From Sphingomonas panni (lineage in GTDB: Bacteria > Pseudomonadota > Alphaproteobacteria > Sphingomonadales > Sphingomonadaceae): DNA of 64,000 nt. A program made the translations under genes and the position numbers. Below the pieces are notes generated by a model that saw only the letters and a program-made list of their open reading frames with translations, searched no databases and was not told the origin of the DNA. This document shows positions 1 through 9,511 of this stretch, one piece after another; positions within the stretch are counted from its first letter, which is position 1; every line of letters begins with the position of its first letter. The stretch lies in assembly GCF_022664435.1 (NCBI RefSeq), contig NZ_JAKREU010000005.1, positions 62,001 through 126,000 on the forward strand. Reading direction: 5' to 3'.

Positions 1-1107
1 GACTGGGCGGCGAAGGCGACCGCCATTGCCCGCGACCGGGTGAAGCCCGCGCTCGAACGGCAGCTGGCGACGATCCGCGACAGCCGAAAACAGGCGAAGT
101 CCGATGCGGGCATGTGGGCGCGGCCCGATGGCGATGCGTGGTATGCCTGGGGCCTGCGGGCCTCGACCACCACGACGATGACCCCGGACGAGGTCCACGC
201 GCGCGGCAAGGAGGAACTGGCCGCATTGCAGGCGCAGATGGACATGATCCTCAAGTCGATCGGCTACACCAAAGGCAGCGTGGGAGAGCGGATGACGGCC
301 CTGGGCAAGGACCCGCGCTACACGTTTCCCGACAACGATGCCGGTCGTGCGCAGATCATGGCGCTGGTCCAGAACCGTCTGACCGACATCCGCGCCCGGA
401 TGCCGCGGGCGTTCAACACGCTGGCACCCGGTAACGTGGAGGTGAAGCGCATCCCGGCGGTCGAGGAAGCCGGTGCGCCGGGCGCATATGGCGGCGCGGG
501 ATCGATCGACGGCAAGGTGCCGGGCAAGATGTGGATCAACCTGCGCACCACCGAACTATGGACCCGCTATTCGCTGCCGACCCTGGTCTATCACGAGGCG
601 ATTCCGGGCCATGTCTGGCAGGGCGAATATAGCTTCCGCCTGCCGCTGATCCGTTCGCTGTTGCAGTTCAACGCCTTTTCGGAAGGTTGGGCGCTCTATT
701 CGGAGCAGCTGGGCGACGAATTGGGGGCGTATGACGGCGATCCGGTCGGGCGGCTGGGCTATCTCCAGTCGATCGCGTTCCGCGCGTGCCGGATGGTCGT
801 CGACACCGGCCTGCACGCCAAACGCTGGACCCGCGAACAGGCCGTGCAGTGGTTCGCCACCACCAACGGATCGAGCGTCGAGGAAGTGTCGGGCGAGGTC
901 GACCGTTATTGCTCATGGCCCGGCCAGGCCTGCGGCTACAAGGTCGGCCATTCGGAAATCAACCGCCTGCGCGACCGGACAAAGGCGGCGCTGGGAGGGC
1001 GCTACGACTTCAAGGCGTTCAACGACATGGTCGTGCAGGGCGGCGGGGTGCCGATGACGGTGCTGGGGCGGAACGTCGATGCGTTCGTTGCGAGGCGGAA
1101 GGCCTGA
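1..1107 (+). CDS. DUF885 family protein, C-terminal part (5' end outside window)
   Basis: Open from base 1 in frame, so this is the last 368 residues of a longer protein; DUF885 proteins are usually about 550-600 aa. The motif YHEAIPGHVWQ near base 590 matches the HExxPGH signature of this family of putative zinc carboxypeptidase-like enzymes, and a second conserved block, FNAFSEGWALYSE, follows near base 670. The GTG at base 40 is an internal codon, not a start. Members are often secreted, but the N-terminus is not visible, so location cannot be judged. It is convergent with the MscS gene and separated from it by a strong hairpin. The substrate is unknown. Confidence 0.88.
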   Translation, partial: DWAAKATAIARDRVKPALERQLATIRDSRKQAKSDAGMWARPDGDAWYAWGLRASTTTTMTPDEVHARGKEELAALQAQMDMILKSIGYTKGSVGERMTALGKDPRYTFPDNDAGRAQIMALVQNRLTDIRARMPRAFNTLAPGNVEVKRIPAVEEAGAPGAYGGAGSIDGKVPGKMWINLRTTELWTRYSLPTLVYHEAIPGHVWQGEYSFRLPLIRSLLQFNAFSEGWALYSEQLGDELGAYDGDPVGRLGYLQSIAFRACRMVVDTGLHAKRWTREQAVQWFATTNGSSVEEVSGEVDRYCSWPGQACGYKVGHSEINRLRDRTKAALGGRYDFKAFNDMVVQGGGVPMTVLGRNVDAFVARRKA

Positions 1108-1125
1108 CGCTCCACCCCGTCTCCG

Positions 1126-1161
1126 CGAACGTCATGCCAGCCTATGCTGGCGTGACGTTCG
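1126..1161. terminator. Hairpin between convergent genes
   Basis: A 16-bp inverted repeat (1126-1141 with 1146-1161, one mismatch that would be a G-U pair) closes a 4-nt loop. The loop and the adjoining arm contain the TAG stop codon of the minus-strand MscS gene (1142-1144). There is no U-run on either side, so it may act as a bidirectional terminator or mRNA-stabilising hairpin, or be a member of the GTCATGCCAGC-type intergenic palindromes seen in sphingomonads. Confidence 0.55.
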
Positions 1162-2272
1162 TGGCTGACGCGACCGAGTGGTCTGAAGCGTCCACCGCCA
1201 CCCGCCGTCGCGGCAGCGCTTCGGGCATTTCGTCGCGAATATAGGCCAGCATCCCTTCGCGGAGCGAACAGCGCAGGTCGAAGGCACGGGCGGCGTCGGC
1301 GGCGGTGGCGAGGATGCGAACCTCGATCGCATCGGGCTTGGTATCGGTCACCTGCAGCACATAGGCGCGGCCGTCCCACAGCGGATCGGCCTTCACCAGT
1401 TCCTCGAATTTTGCGCGTAGCCGGGGGATATTGGTCGTGGGGTCGAGCCAGAAGAATGCCGACCCCAGCAGGCCGCTGGTCGTTCGGGTCCAGTTCTGGA
1501 AGCTGGATTCGAGGAATTTCGATACCGGCACGACCAGACGCCGCTCGTCCCACAGGCGTACCACGACATAGGTCAGGCGAATTTCCTCGATCCGGCCCCA
1601 TTCATTCTCGATGATGACGACATCGTCGATGCGGATCGGTTCGGTGAATGCCATCTGCACACCGGCGATGATGTTCTTCAGCGCCGGTTGCGCGGCGGCA
1701 CCGACCGCGAGGCCGGCGAGACCGGCGGACGCCATCAGCGTCACGCCGATCGACCGGATGCTCGGGATCGACAGCAGCATCAGGCAGACGGTGATGAAGC
1801 CGATGGCGATGATCGCGATCCGACCCAAAATCGCGCTACGCGTCCGGCGGCGACGTGCGCGAAGATTGTCCGCGACGGTGATATCGGTCGCGACCTCTAC
1901 CGCCTTCACCGACGCACGGATCATGGCGATCGCCAGCCAACCCATGAGCAGCGGCACGATCAATCCCGCCATCTGCGTCCACAGATCGTCCCAGCGGTCG
2001 GGCAGCCGCAGCGGCCGGCGGACGCTCGCCAGTGCCATCGCGACCAGGATCCACCGCATCGGTCGCCACGCATGCTCGACATACACATCGTCGACCGACC
2101 CCGGTGTCCGCGCGGCGAAGCGACGCAATACCCGAAAGGCAGCGGCATGAAGCAGGAGCGCGGCCAGCACCGACAGGGCGATGGTGCCAAGGTCGACGGC
2201 GGCCGGCGGCAGGCTGTTCAGGAGACGTTGAAGATCGCGCATCGCCTTTGCCAACACGCTGCGCCGCACCAT
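1142..2272 (-). CDS. MscS family mechanosensitive ion channel
   Basis: A 376-aa membrane protein. Several hydrophobic segments in the first half precede the MscS pore helix and beta domain: the glycine/alanine-rich stretch [14 protein letters not shown] near residue 200 is the pore-lining TM3, followed by [12 protein letters not shown] and later [14 protein letters not shown], typical of the MscS upper beta domain. Such channels open under membrane tension to release solutes during hypo-osmotic shock. The start at 2272 is the first ATG; an ATG ten codons later (2242) is a plausible alternative. It is divergent from gyrA with about 100 bp between the two starts. Confidence 0.93.
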   Translation of the reverse strand: MVRRSVLAKAMRDLQRLLNSLPPAAVDLGTIALSVLAALLLHAAAFRVLRRFAARTPGSVDDVYVEHAWRPMRWILVAMALASVRRPLRLPDRWDDLWTQMAGLIVPLLMGWLAIAMIRASVKAVEVATDITVADNLRARRRRTRSAILGRIAIIAIGFITVCLMLLSIPSIRSIGVTLMASAGLAGLAVGAAAQPALKNIIAGVQMAFTEPIRIDDVVIIENEWGRIEEIRLTYVVVRLWDERRLVVPVSKFLESSFQNWTRTTSGLLGSAFFWLDPTTNIPRLRAKFEELVKADPLWDGRAYVLQVTDTKPDAIEVRILATAADAARAFDLRCSLREGMLAYIRDEMPEALPRRRVAVDASDHSVASATNVTPA

Positions 2273-2370
2273 GTTCCGAACCGTGCCAAACCCGGCGGCG
2301 AGACTTGGCTTTCGCCCCCCGACCGGCTAGGTTGTCGCCCAACCGAAACATTCCCCGAAAGCATCGAACT

Positions 2371-5154
2371 TTGACAGACGCGACGCTGATCGCCGACCCA
2401 TCCGACATCGCCCCCATCTCGATCGTGGACGAGATGCGGTCGAGCTATCTCGACTATGCCATGAGCGTCATCGTCGCCCGCGCGCTGCCCGATGTGCGCG
2501 ACGGGTTGAAGCCGGTGCATCGCCGCATTCTCTATTCGGCGCAGGAAAGCGGTTTCGTACCGGGCAAGGCCTATCGCAAGTCGGCCCGCATCGTCGGTGA
2601 CGTGATGGGTAAATATCACCCGCACGGCGACATCGCGATCTATGACGCCCTGGCGCGCATGGCGCAGCCCTGGTCGATGCGGCTGCCGCTGATCGATGGT
2701 CAGGGCAACTTCGGATCGATGGACCCCGATCCGCCTGCGGCGATGCGCTATACCGAGGCGCGTCTGGCGAAGTCTGCAATGGCGCTGCTCGACGATCTGG
2801 AAAAGGATACGGTCGACTTCGTGCCGAACTATGACGGGTCGGAACGCGAACCCGCCGTGTTGCCGGCGCGTTTCCCGAACCTGCTGGTCAACGGCGCGGG
2901 CGGGATCGCGGTCGGCATGGCGACCAACGTGCCGCCGCACAATCTGGGCGAAGTCGTCGACGCCTGCCTTGCCACGATCGACCGCCGGGTCGAAGGCGGC
3001 GAGCCACTGACCCACGACGAACTGTGCGAGATTGTGCCCGGACCGGATTTCCCGACCGGCGCGCTGATGCTCGGCCGGGCCGGTGCGCGCGCCGCCTATG
3101 CCGGCGGCCGCGGGTCGATCATCCTGCGTTCGCGCCATATGGTCGAGGCACGCGGCGAGCGCCGCTCGATCGTCCTAACCGAAATTCCGTTCCAGGTCGG
3201 CAAGTCCGGGCTGGTCGAGAAGATCGCCGAAGCCGCCAAGGACAAGCGGATCGAGGGCGTAAGCGACATTCGCGACGAATCGAACCGCGAAGGCGTGCGG
3301 ATCGTCATCGACCTGAAGCGCGATGCGACCCCCGACGTCGTGCTGAACCAGTTGTGGCGGCACACCCCGGCGCAGTCGAGCTTTGCCGCGAACATGCTGG
3401 CGATCCGCGGCGGCCGGCCCGAACTGCTCAACCTCAGCCAAATCATCGACGCCTTTGTCGGTTTCCGTGAGGAGGTCATCACCCGCCGATCGAAATACGA
3501 ACTGGCCAAGGCGCGCGAGCGGGCGCATCTGTTGCTGGGTCTGGTGATTGCGGTCACCAACCTCGACGAGGTCGTGCGGATCATTCGCGGGTCGGAAAGC
3601 CCCGCCGCCGCCCGTGCAGCCCTGCTGGCGCGCGAATGGCCGGTGGCGGAGATCGCGCCCTATCTGAAACTGGTCGAGGCGGTCGAATCCGACACCACCG
3701 GCGATTACTACCGCCTGTCGGACCTGCAGGTTCGCGCGATCCTTGACCTGCGCCTGCATCGCCTGACCGCGCTCGGCCGGGACGAGATTGGCGAGGAGCT
3801 GAAGGAGCTGGCCGGATCGATCGGCTATCTGCTCGACATCCTTGCCAACCGTGCCAAGCTCTATGCCGTCATGCGGCAGGAACTGGTCGACGTCCGCGCC
3901 GAGTTCGCGACGCCGCGCCGCACCGAGATCGCTGGTGCCGCCGACGGCATCGACGACGAGGACCTGATCGAGCGCGAGGACATGGTCGTCACCGTCACGG
4001 TGCAGGGCTATATCAAGCGCACCCCGCTCGACGCGTTCCGCGCGCAGAAGCGTGGCGGCAAGGGCCGCGCCGGCATGGCGACTAAGGATGAGGATGCGAT
4101 CACGAACCTGTTCGTGACCAGCACCCATACTCCGGTGCTGTTCTTCTCGACCGCCGGCAAGGTGTACCGCATGAAGGTGTGGCGCCTGCCCGAAGGCGGT
4201 CCCGCCACGCGCGGTCGTCCGATGGTCAACCTGCTGCCGCTGGCCGCCGGAGAGACGATTTCGACCGTCCTGCCGCTGCCCGAGGACGAGGAACGGTGGA
4301 GCGACCTGCATGTCATGTTCGCCACCGCCAACGGCACCGTCCGCCGCAACTCCATGGATGCGTTCGCGAATATCCCGACGGCGGGCAAGATCGCGATGCG
4401 GTTCGACGACGACAGCGACGATCGCCTGATCGGTGTGGCGCTGCTGACCGAGACGGACGACGTGTTGCTGGCGACCAAGGCGGGCAAGGCGATCCGTTTC
4501 GCGGCCACCGATGTGCGCGAGTTCCAGAGCCGTACTTCGACCGGTGTGCGCGGCATTTCGCTGGGCAAGGACGACGAGGTGATCTCGCTGTCGATCCTGG
4601 GCGGTTTCGAAGCGACGGCGGAAGAGCGCGAGCAGTATCTGAAGGCCGCACCGTGGAAGGAAGGCGACCGCGAAGTGACGCTTTCGCCGGAACGCATGGC
4701 CGAGTTCGAGGCGGCGGAGGAATTCATCCTGACCGTCACCGCCAACGGCTTCGGCAAGCGCACCTCAGCCTATGAATATCGCCGCACCGGGCGCGGAGGT
4801 CAGGGGATCACGAACATCGTGACGTCGGATCGCAACGGATCGGTCGTCGCGAGCTTCCCGGCGCATAACGGGCAGCAGCTGATGCTGGTGACCGATCAGG
4901 CCAAGCTGATCCGCACGACCGTAGGGGATATTCGCGTCGCCGGCCGCAATACGCAGGGGATCACCATCTTCCGCGTGGGCTTCGGCGAGCAGGTCGTCTC
5001 GGCCGCGAAAATCGACGAGGACGAGACGCCCGAGAACGAGGCCGAAGCGATCGTCGCCGAGGAACGCGCCGCGATGCCCGCCGCCGAGGGCGATATCGTT
5101 CTGGACGACGGCACCGGCCCCGACACGATCAGCGAGGGGGATGTCGAGGAATGA
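2371..5154 (+). CDS. gyrA: DNA gyrase subunit A
   Basis: A 927-aa type IIA topoisomerase breakage-reunion subunit that partners GyrB to introduce negative supercoils. The frame is open well upstream, but homology begins at a TTG at 2371 ([21 protein letters not shown]), which I take as the start. Catalytic Tyr127 lies in AAMRYTEAR. The GyrA box QKRGGKG near residue 560 separates it from ParC, and the C-terminal beta-pinwheel repeats are present, ending in an acidic tail. In the quinolone-resistance region the sequence is [10 protein letters not shown], so the residue equivalent to E. coli Ser83 is Ile88, while the Asp87 equivalent (Asp92) is kept. The stop overlaps the next gene by ATGA. Confidence 0.97.
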   Translation: MTDATLIADPSDIAPISIVDEMRSSYLDYAMSVIVARALPDVRDGLKPVHRRILYSAQESGFVPGKAYRKSARIVGDVMGKYHPHGDIAIYDALARMAQPWSMRLPLIDGQGNFGSMDPDPPAAMRYTEARLAKSAMALLDDLEKDTVDFVPNYDGSEREPAVLPARFPNLLVNGAGGIAVGMATNVPPHNLGEVVDACLATIDRRVEGGEPLTHDELCEIVPGPDFPTGALMLGRAGARAAYAGGRGSIILRSRHMVEARGERRSIVLTEIPFQVGKSGLVEKIAEAAKDKRIEGVSDIRDESNREGVRIVIDLKRDATPDVVLNQLWRHTPAQSSFAANMLAIRGGRPELLNLSQIIDAFVGFREEVITRRSKYELAKARERAHLLLGLVIAVTNLDEVVRIIRGSESPAAARAALLAREWPVAEIAPYLKLVEAVESDTTGDYYRLSDLQVRAILDLRLHRLTALGRDEIGEELKELAGSIGYLLDILANRAKLYAVMRQELVDVRAEFATPRRTEIAGAADGIDDEDLIEREDMVVTVTVQGYIKRTPLDAFRAQKRGGKGRAGMATKDEDAITNLFVTSTHTPVLFFSTAGKVYRMKVWRLPEGGPATRGRPMVNLLPLAAGETISTVLPLPEDEERWSDLHVMFATANGTVRRNSMDAFANIPTAGKIAMRFDDDSDDRLIGVALLTETDDVLLATKAGKAIRFAATDVREFQSRTSTGVRGISLGKDDEVISLSILGGFEATAEEREQYLKAAPWKEGDREVTLSPERMAEFEAAEEFILTVTANGFGKRTSAYEYRRTGRGGQGITNIVTSDRNGSVVASFPAHNGQQLMLVTDQAKLIRTTVGDIRVAGRNTQGITIFRVGFGEQVVSAAKIDEDETPENEAEAIVAEERAAMPAAEGDIVLDDGTGPDTISEGDVEE

Positions 5155-5498
5155 CTCCGACGACCGCGTTCAAAGTGCTGACCGGAGAACAGATGGCGGC
5201 GCTGGAGAAGGACGGCAGCTTCGCCGGTGCCCCGGTCGATCTGGCGGACGGCTATATCCATCTGTCGACCTTCGAGCAGCTGACCGAGACGGTGGACAAG
5301 CATTTCGCCGGGCATGACGATCTGCATGTGGTGGAGGTCGACCTCGAAGCGCTTGGCGACGCGGTGAAGTGGGAGGAGTCGCGGGGCGGGCAGTTGTTCC
5401 CGCATCTGTACGGGCCGCTGACACTGGACGTGGTAGTCGCCTATGGCCCGCTGCATCGGGATGGAACGGGACAGGTGCAGCGGCCGATAACCGGCTGA
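5151..5498 (+). CDS. DUF952 domain protein
   Basis: A 115-aa cytoplasmic protein filling the whole DUF952 family length. Hallmarks are FKVLTGEQM near the N-terminus, [12 protein letters not shown] near residue 38, and FPHLYGPL near residue 85. The family is of unknown function; members often sit next to pyrD or in small housekeeping operons. Its ATG overlaps the gyrA stop (ATGA), so it is probably translated by coupling from the gyrA message. No signal peptide or membrane segment is seen. Confidence 0.88.
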   Translation: MTPTTAFKVLTGEQMAALEKDGSFAGAPVDLADGYIHLSTFEQLTETVDKHFAGHDDLHVVEVDLEALGDAVKWEESRGGQLFPHLYGPLTLDVVVAYGPLHRDGTGQVQRPITG

Positions 5499-5522
5499 GG
5501 CTCTTCCCCGGCACGGGGGGAT

Positions 5523-5954
5523 TTAGGCGTACAACTCCACTATCTCCGCCCCCTGCCCCACTGCTTCGAGCAGCAGCGTCCGGTGGCAATGCGCCGGCTC
5601 CCGTTCGAAGCACAGCAGCGCGGACGGCATCTCCGCCGCCAGCCCAAGCATGATCGCCGCCTGCGCCTGCGCTTCGGGCAGTTCCAGCTGTTCGTCATAG
5701 ACGGCGCGCAGCGTCGCGACGTCGCCCTTCTTGGCCGCATCTCGTCCGCGCTTCGGCGTGCCGAGCGCCTTGAGATGCACATAGTCGATGCCGTGCGTCG
5801 CGAGTTCGGCCGCCAGCGAGGATTTGGAAAAGCCCGGGCGGCGCGACAGCGGCAAGGCGCGGACGTCGATCACCCGCCGCACGCCCGCCGCATGCAGCGC
5901 CGCGACGAATTCGGCCATGGTTACCGCCTCATATCCGATCGTGTAGATTTTCAT
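5523..5954 (-). CDS. DUF488 family protein
   Basis: A 143-aa protein starting MKIYTIGYE, the standard N-terminus of DUF488; an eight-residue upstream extension is open but unconserved. It carries VIDVRALPLSRRPGFS near residue 30 and the family signature CFEREPAHCHR near residue 115, whose Cys and His residues suggest a metal or redox site. Its biochemical role is unknown. It is convergent with the gyrA-DUF952 unit and divergent from trmFO. Confidence 0.9.
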   Translation of the reverse strand: MKIYTIGYEAVTMAEFVAALHAAGVRRVIDVRALPLSRRPGFSKSSLAAELATHGIDYVHLKALGTPKRGRDAAKKGDVATLRAVYDEQLELPEAQAQAAIMLGLAAEMPSALLCFEREPAHCHRTLLLEAVGQGAEIVELYA

Positions 5955-6049
5955 GCGTTCGTCCTGTCGTCCCGCCATTCCGTCCCTAAAACGTCGGTCC
6001 GTTGCGGACGTTCATTGCCCGTTGTCGTTCGGCCCCCTAGACGCCTGCC

Positions 6050-7369
6050 ATGCGATACGACGTTCACATCATCGGCGGTGGCCTCGCCGGTTCCGAGGCT
6101 GCATGGCAATTGGCACAGGCGGGCGCGAAGGTGCGCCTGTCCGAAATGCGCGGCGGTGGCGACACTACGCCGGCGCATCAGGGCGACGACCTGGCCGAGC
6201 TGGTCTGTTCGAACAGCTTCCGTTCCGACGATGCCGAATCGAATGCGGTCGGGCTGCTCCATGCGGAAATGCGGGCGCTGGGATCGCTCATCATGGCGAA
6301 GGGCGACGAACACAAAGTGCCAGCAGGATCGGCACTGGCCGTCGATCGCGACGGGTTCTCCGCCGGCGTCACCGCCGCGCTGGAGGCACATCCTAACATC
6401 ACCATCGTCCGCGAACGCGTCGACACCCTGCCCGATGCCGGCCTGACCATCGTCGCGACCGGCCCGCTGACCGCCCCGGCCCTAGCCGGCGATATCGGCG
6501 GTGCGACCGGCGCGGAAGCGCTGGCGTTCTTCGATGCCATCGCCCCGATCGTCCATTTCGATTCGATCGACATGGAACAGGCATGGTTCCAGAGCCGGTG
6601 GAACAAAGGTGACGGCAAGGATTACATCAATTGCGCGATGAACCGCGAGCAATATGAGGCTTTCCATGCCGGACTGATCGCCGGTGAAAAGGCCGAGTTC
6701 CGCGAATGGGAGAATGTCCCCTATTTCGAAGGCTGTATGCCGATCGAGGTCATGGCGGAGCGCGGGCTGGACACGCTGCGCTTCGGCCCGATGAAACCGG
6801 TCGGGCTGGACGATCCGCGCACCGGGCGCTGGCCGCACGCGGTGGTGCAGCTGCGCCAGGACAATGCGTCGGGCACGCTGTGGAACATCGTCGGGTTCCA
6901 GACCAAGCTGAAGCATGGCGAACAGGTGCGCCTGTTCCGCACCATTCCGGGCCTGGAGAATGCCGAATTCGCGCGGCTGGGCGGGCTGCATCGCAACACC
7001 TTCATCCGCTCGCCCGAACTGCTCGACCCGACGCTGCGGCTGAAGGCTCGGCCGCATCTGCGCTTTGCCGGGCAGATGACCGGGTGCGAGGGCTATGTCG
7101 AAAGCGCCGCCGTCGGCCTGATGGCGGGTCGTTTCGCCGTCGCCGAACTGGCGGGCAGGGAACTGACCCCGCCGCCGGTCGAAACGGCGCTGGGCGCGTT
7201 GCTGCACCACATCACGGGGGCGGCGGTGGCCGAGACCTATCAGCCGATGAACGTCAATTTCGGCCTGATGCCGCCCATTCCCGGCCGGACGAAGAAGACC
7301 GACCGCAAGAAGATGTACACCGCACGGGCGCGCGATGCGTTCGGGGAGTGGACGGCTGCCGCGCTCTAA
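6050..7369 (+). CDS. trmFO: Methylenetetrahydrofolate-tRNA-(uracil-54-C5)-methyltransferase
   Basis: A 439-aa flavoenzyme that makes ribothymidine at position 54 of tRNA using 5,10-methylene-THF and FADH2. The N-terminal FAD motif [16 protein letters not shown] is followed by LSEMR. The catalytic-cysteine regions [11 protein letters not shown] (near residue 50) and [13 protein letters not shown] (near residue 200) are intact, as is the C-terminal NVNFGLMPP. The start ATG lies 96 bp from the divergent DUF488 gene. Its TAA overlaps the stop of the convergent DUF3325 gene by 4 bp, leaving no room for a conventional terminator. Confidence 0.97.
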   Translation: MRYDVHIIGGGLAGSEAAWQLAQAGAKVRLSEMRGGGDTTPAHQGDDLAELVCSNSFRSDDAESNAVGLLHAEMRALGSLIMAKGDEHKVPAGSALAVDRDGFSAGVTAALEAHPNITIVRERVDTLPDAGLTIVATGPLTAPALAGDIGGATGAEALAFFDAIAPIVHFDSIDMEQAWFQSRWNKGDGKDYINCAMNREQYEAFHAGLIAGEKAEFREWENVPYFEGCMPIEVMAERGLDTLRFGPMKPVGLDDPRTGRWPHAVVQLRQDNASGTLWNIVGFQTKLKHGEQVRLFRTIPGLENAEFARLGGLHRNTFIRSPELLDPTLRLKARPHLRFAGQMTGCEGYVESAAVGLMAGRFAVAELAGRELTPPPVETALGALLHHITGAAVAETYQPMNVNFGLMPPIPGRTKKTDRKKMYTARARDAFGEWTAAAL

Positions 7370-7617
7370 CGCTGGGTGAGGTTGAGGGCGAGGAAACTCG
7401 CCCCCGCCCCCAGCATCAGCAGCCCCATGCCACCGATCGCGCCATAGACCGGCCCCCACGCGGCGAAGGCGGCGACGACCGTGAGCGCAACCAGCGCCCA
7501 ACCGCCGCGCCGCCGCCACGCGACGTCGACTCCGGTCCAGCGGTGGCGGTGTCGGTCGCTGGCCAGCGCTAGAAGGGCGAACGCGCCGAGGGCGCTCAAC
7601 AGTGCAAGGACGATCAT
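7366..7617 (-). CDS. DUF3325 small membrane protein (siderophore operon)
   Basis: An 83-aa protein with three hydrophobic segments (residues about 1-17, 35-52 and 58-78) and an RHRHRW stretch between the first two. It matches DUF3325, a family found almost only beside PepSY and TonB siderophore-receptor genes. The ATG at 7617 overlaps the stop of the PepSY gene (ATGA), so an upstream in-frame extension is discounted. It is the last gene of the four-gene iron operon. The function is unknown but presumably assists inner-membrane handling of ferric siderophore. Confidence 0.8.
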   Translation of the reverse strand: MIVLALLSALGAFALLALASDRHRHRWTGVDVAWRRRGGWALVALTVVAAFAAWGPVYGAIGGMGLLMLGAGASFLALNLTQR

Positions 7618-9200
7618 TCGGCGGGTGCCAGGTTGGAGGAAACGATACGTGCGCTGCGGGCGGGGCGTCGCGCCTTGGGACGGAAGCGGTGGACGCGCCA
7701 TGCGGCGAACCCGAACCCGGCGCCGAGCGCGAGGAACGTCAGGTCTGCCCCGGCCAACACCCAGTCGCCCGCCGCCATGGTCGCGAACAGGCCGGTAGGC
7801 AGCGCCATAAGGTTGTACAGCGGCAGGGCGAGCAGCAGCACCGCCTGTACCGCCAGCAACTCGACCCAGGCGCGTGCCGGTCGCCGGGCAAGCGCGTAGA
7901 GGAAGATCGCAGCCCAGCCGGCGAACAGCGCGTTGATCTCCGCATCGGCACGGGCCGCAAGCCCGGTCGGCAACAGACGATTGGCCCAGAGATAGAGTGT
8001 CATCGCAAGCGGGAAGCCGGCGACGAAGCCAATGTTCAACCGTTCCACCACCCGGAACCCGAAGGGCGGCCGTGTCGGGTCAGGCAGGCGCTCGCGCCGC
8101 TTGACGGTCCACAGGACCAATCCGCTTGCGACCATCAGCGATCCCGCAATACCGCACAGGAAATACAGCCAGCGCATCGGATAATCGCCGAACCGACCGG
8201 CGTGCAGGCCGACCATCACCCCCTGCGTTTCGACCGCGCCGCCGGGCGGCGCGGCCTGCCACAACATACGCCCGGTCACCCCATCATAGGCGATGCTGGG
8301 GCTGCGCGCCGACAGCATCGAAGTGCCCGACCGGGTAAGTGTGATCCGTGCCGCCGCATCGCCGGGATTGAACACCGTGACATAGCCCGCGGTCCCGCCC
8401 ATGCGCCGTTCGGCATCGTGCATTACCGCCACCAGATCGGTCAGCGGTGCCGGCCGCCCCGTCCGCTCGACGGCGGGCGCTTCGGGGAACATCGCCGCAT
8501 AAAGCTTCGACTCGTCGCTGTAATTCGCCACGATCGCCCATGGCATCAGCATCGCGATCAACGTGACGAGGCCGGTATAGGTGATCATCAGGTGGAACGG
8601 CAGCGCCAGCACCGCCGTCGCGTTATGCCCGTCCAGCCAAGAGCGCTGCCCCTTGCCGCGACGGAGCGTAAAGAAATCGCGGAAGATCTTCTTATGGGTC
8701 ACGATGCCGGTAAAGATCGCGACCAGCATGAACATGGCCGCGATCCCGACGATCCAGCGCGCCCAGAAGACCGGCATGTAATGCAGGTCGAAATGGAAGC
8801 GGTAGAAGAAGTCGCCGCCGCGCGTCTCCCGTGCAGTGCCCTGTTGGCCGTCACTACCGATAAATGCCCGCGTATCGCTGCGTCCCCGTCGACCGCGGCG
8901 CTCCTCGCCCGGTTTCTCCTGCGGTACCCAGAACAGGTCGGCACCGGCACTGGCGGTCGTGGGAACGGTGATGAACCAGCTTTGCGCATCCGGCGCCTTG
9001 CGGGAAAGGAACGCCACCGCCCCTTCGATCACGCGGTCGGGATTTTCGATCCGGGCCAGTTCGGGCCGCGCCCAGCGGTTCAATCCCTCGCGCCAATAGG
9101 CGGCCGTTCCGGCGACGAACACCGCGAACAGCAACCAGCCGAGCAGCAGTCCCGACCATGTGTGCAGCGTCGACTGCGACTGGCGAAATCCCTTGCTCAT
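7614..9200 (-). CDS. PepSY-associated membrane protein (siderophore-iron reductase-like)
   Basis: A 528-aa polytopic inner-membrane protein. It begins MSKGFRQSQSTLHTWSG followed by a transmembrane helix (residues about 14-35), the typical PepSY-associated TM layout. A long periplasmic region follows, then further helices near residues 200, 250 and 355, and a hydrophobic C-terminal third. The histidine in the LHTWSG motif, others in the HKK/HMPVFWARW region and FHLMITYTGL fit haem coordination. Relatives are proposed to reduce ferric siderophores at the inner membrane. The start at 9200 overlaps DUF3649 by 4 bp; the open frame upstream lies inside DUF3649 and is rejected. Confidence 0.88.
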   Translation of the reverse strand: MSKGFRQSQSTLHTWSGLLLGWLLFAVFVAGTAAYWREGLNRWARPELARIENPDRVIEGAVAFLSRKAPDAQSWFITVPTTASAGADLFWVPQEKPGEERRGRRGRSDTRAFIGSDGQQGTARETRGGDFFYRFHFDLHYMPVFWARWIVGIAAMFMLVAIFTGIVTHKKIFRDFFTLRRGKGQRSWLDGHNATAVLALPFHLMITYTGLVTLIAMLMPWAIVANYSDESKLYAAMFPEAPAVERTGRPAPLTDLVAVMHDAERRMGGTAGYVTVFNPGDAAARITLTRSGTSMLSARSPSIAYDGVTGRMLWQAAPPGGAVETQGVMVGLHAGRFGDYPMRWLYFLCGIAGSLMVASGLVLWTVKRRERLPDPTRPPFGFRVVERLNIGFVAGFPLAMTLYLWANRLLPTGLAARADAEINALFAGWAAIFLYALARRPARAWVELLAVQAVLLLALPLYNLMALPTGLFATMAAGDWVLAGADLTFLALGAGFGFAAWRVHRFRPKARRPARSARIVSSNLAPAE

Positions 9201-9511
9201 ATCCGGCCCCAGATCGCGATCGATCCCCAACAGATGCCGGCGGCGACCGCCCCGGCTACGACCAGCGTCCACAGCGCGCGCCAACCGCTGCGCGCGGCAT
9301 ATGCCCACATCGCCGCCGCCGCGCAGATCACCAGGGCAATCAGCGCCGCCGCGACCGTCGTCTGCACCGGATCGCCGGGCAGGATACGCGCAAGCGCCAT
9401 CGACCACAGGCTGGCGACCGCATAGCCGAGCGGCAACGCCGCGATCAGCCGCAGCGCGTTATCGCCGACCCGCCGCCACAGCACGTGGCGCACCTGCCCG
9501 TTCCCACTCAT
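9197..9511 (-). CDS. DUF3649 small membrane protein
   Basis: A 104-aa protein with three hydrophobic helices (residues about 21-43, 50-71 and 77-100). It matches DUF3649, a short membrane family that co-occurs with PepSY and DUF3325 downstream of TonB siderophore receptors. The ATG at 9511 overlaps the receptor stop (ATGA), and its own stop overlaps the PepSY start. The function is unknown; position indicates an accessory role in siderophore-iron utilisation. Confidence 0.82.
   Translation of the reverse strand: MSGNGQVRHVLWRRVGDNALRLIAALPLGYAVASLWSMALARILPGDPVQTTVAAALIALVICAAAAMWAYAARSGWRALWTLVVAGAVAAGICWGSIAIWGRI

Noticed and set aside
2032-2370. N-terminal 113-codon extension of gyrA
   Set aside because: It is antisense to the MscS gene and has no GyrA homology; the conserved GyrA N-terminus begins at the TTG at 2371.
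7602-9425. Long plus-strand open frame opposite the PepSY gene
   Set aside because: Arg/His/Gln-rich antisense shadow of a high-GC gene, without a recognisable domain; the minus strand encodes a coherent membrane protein.
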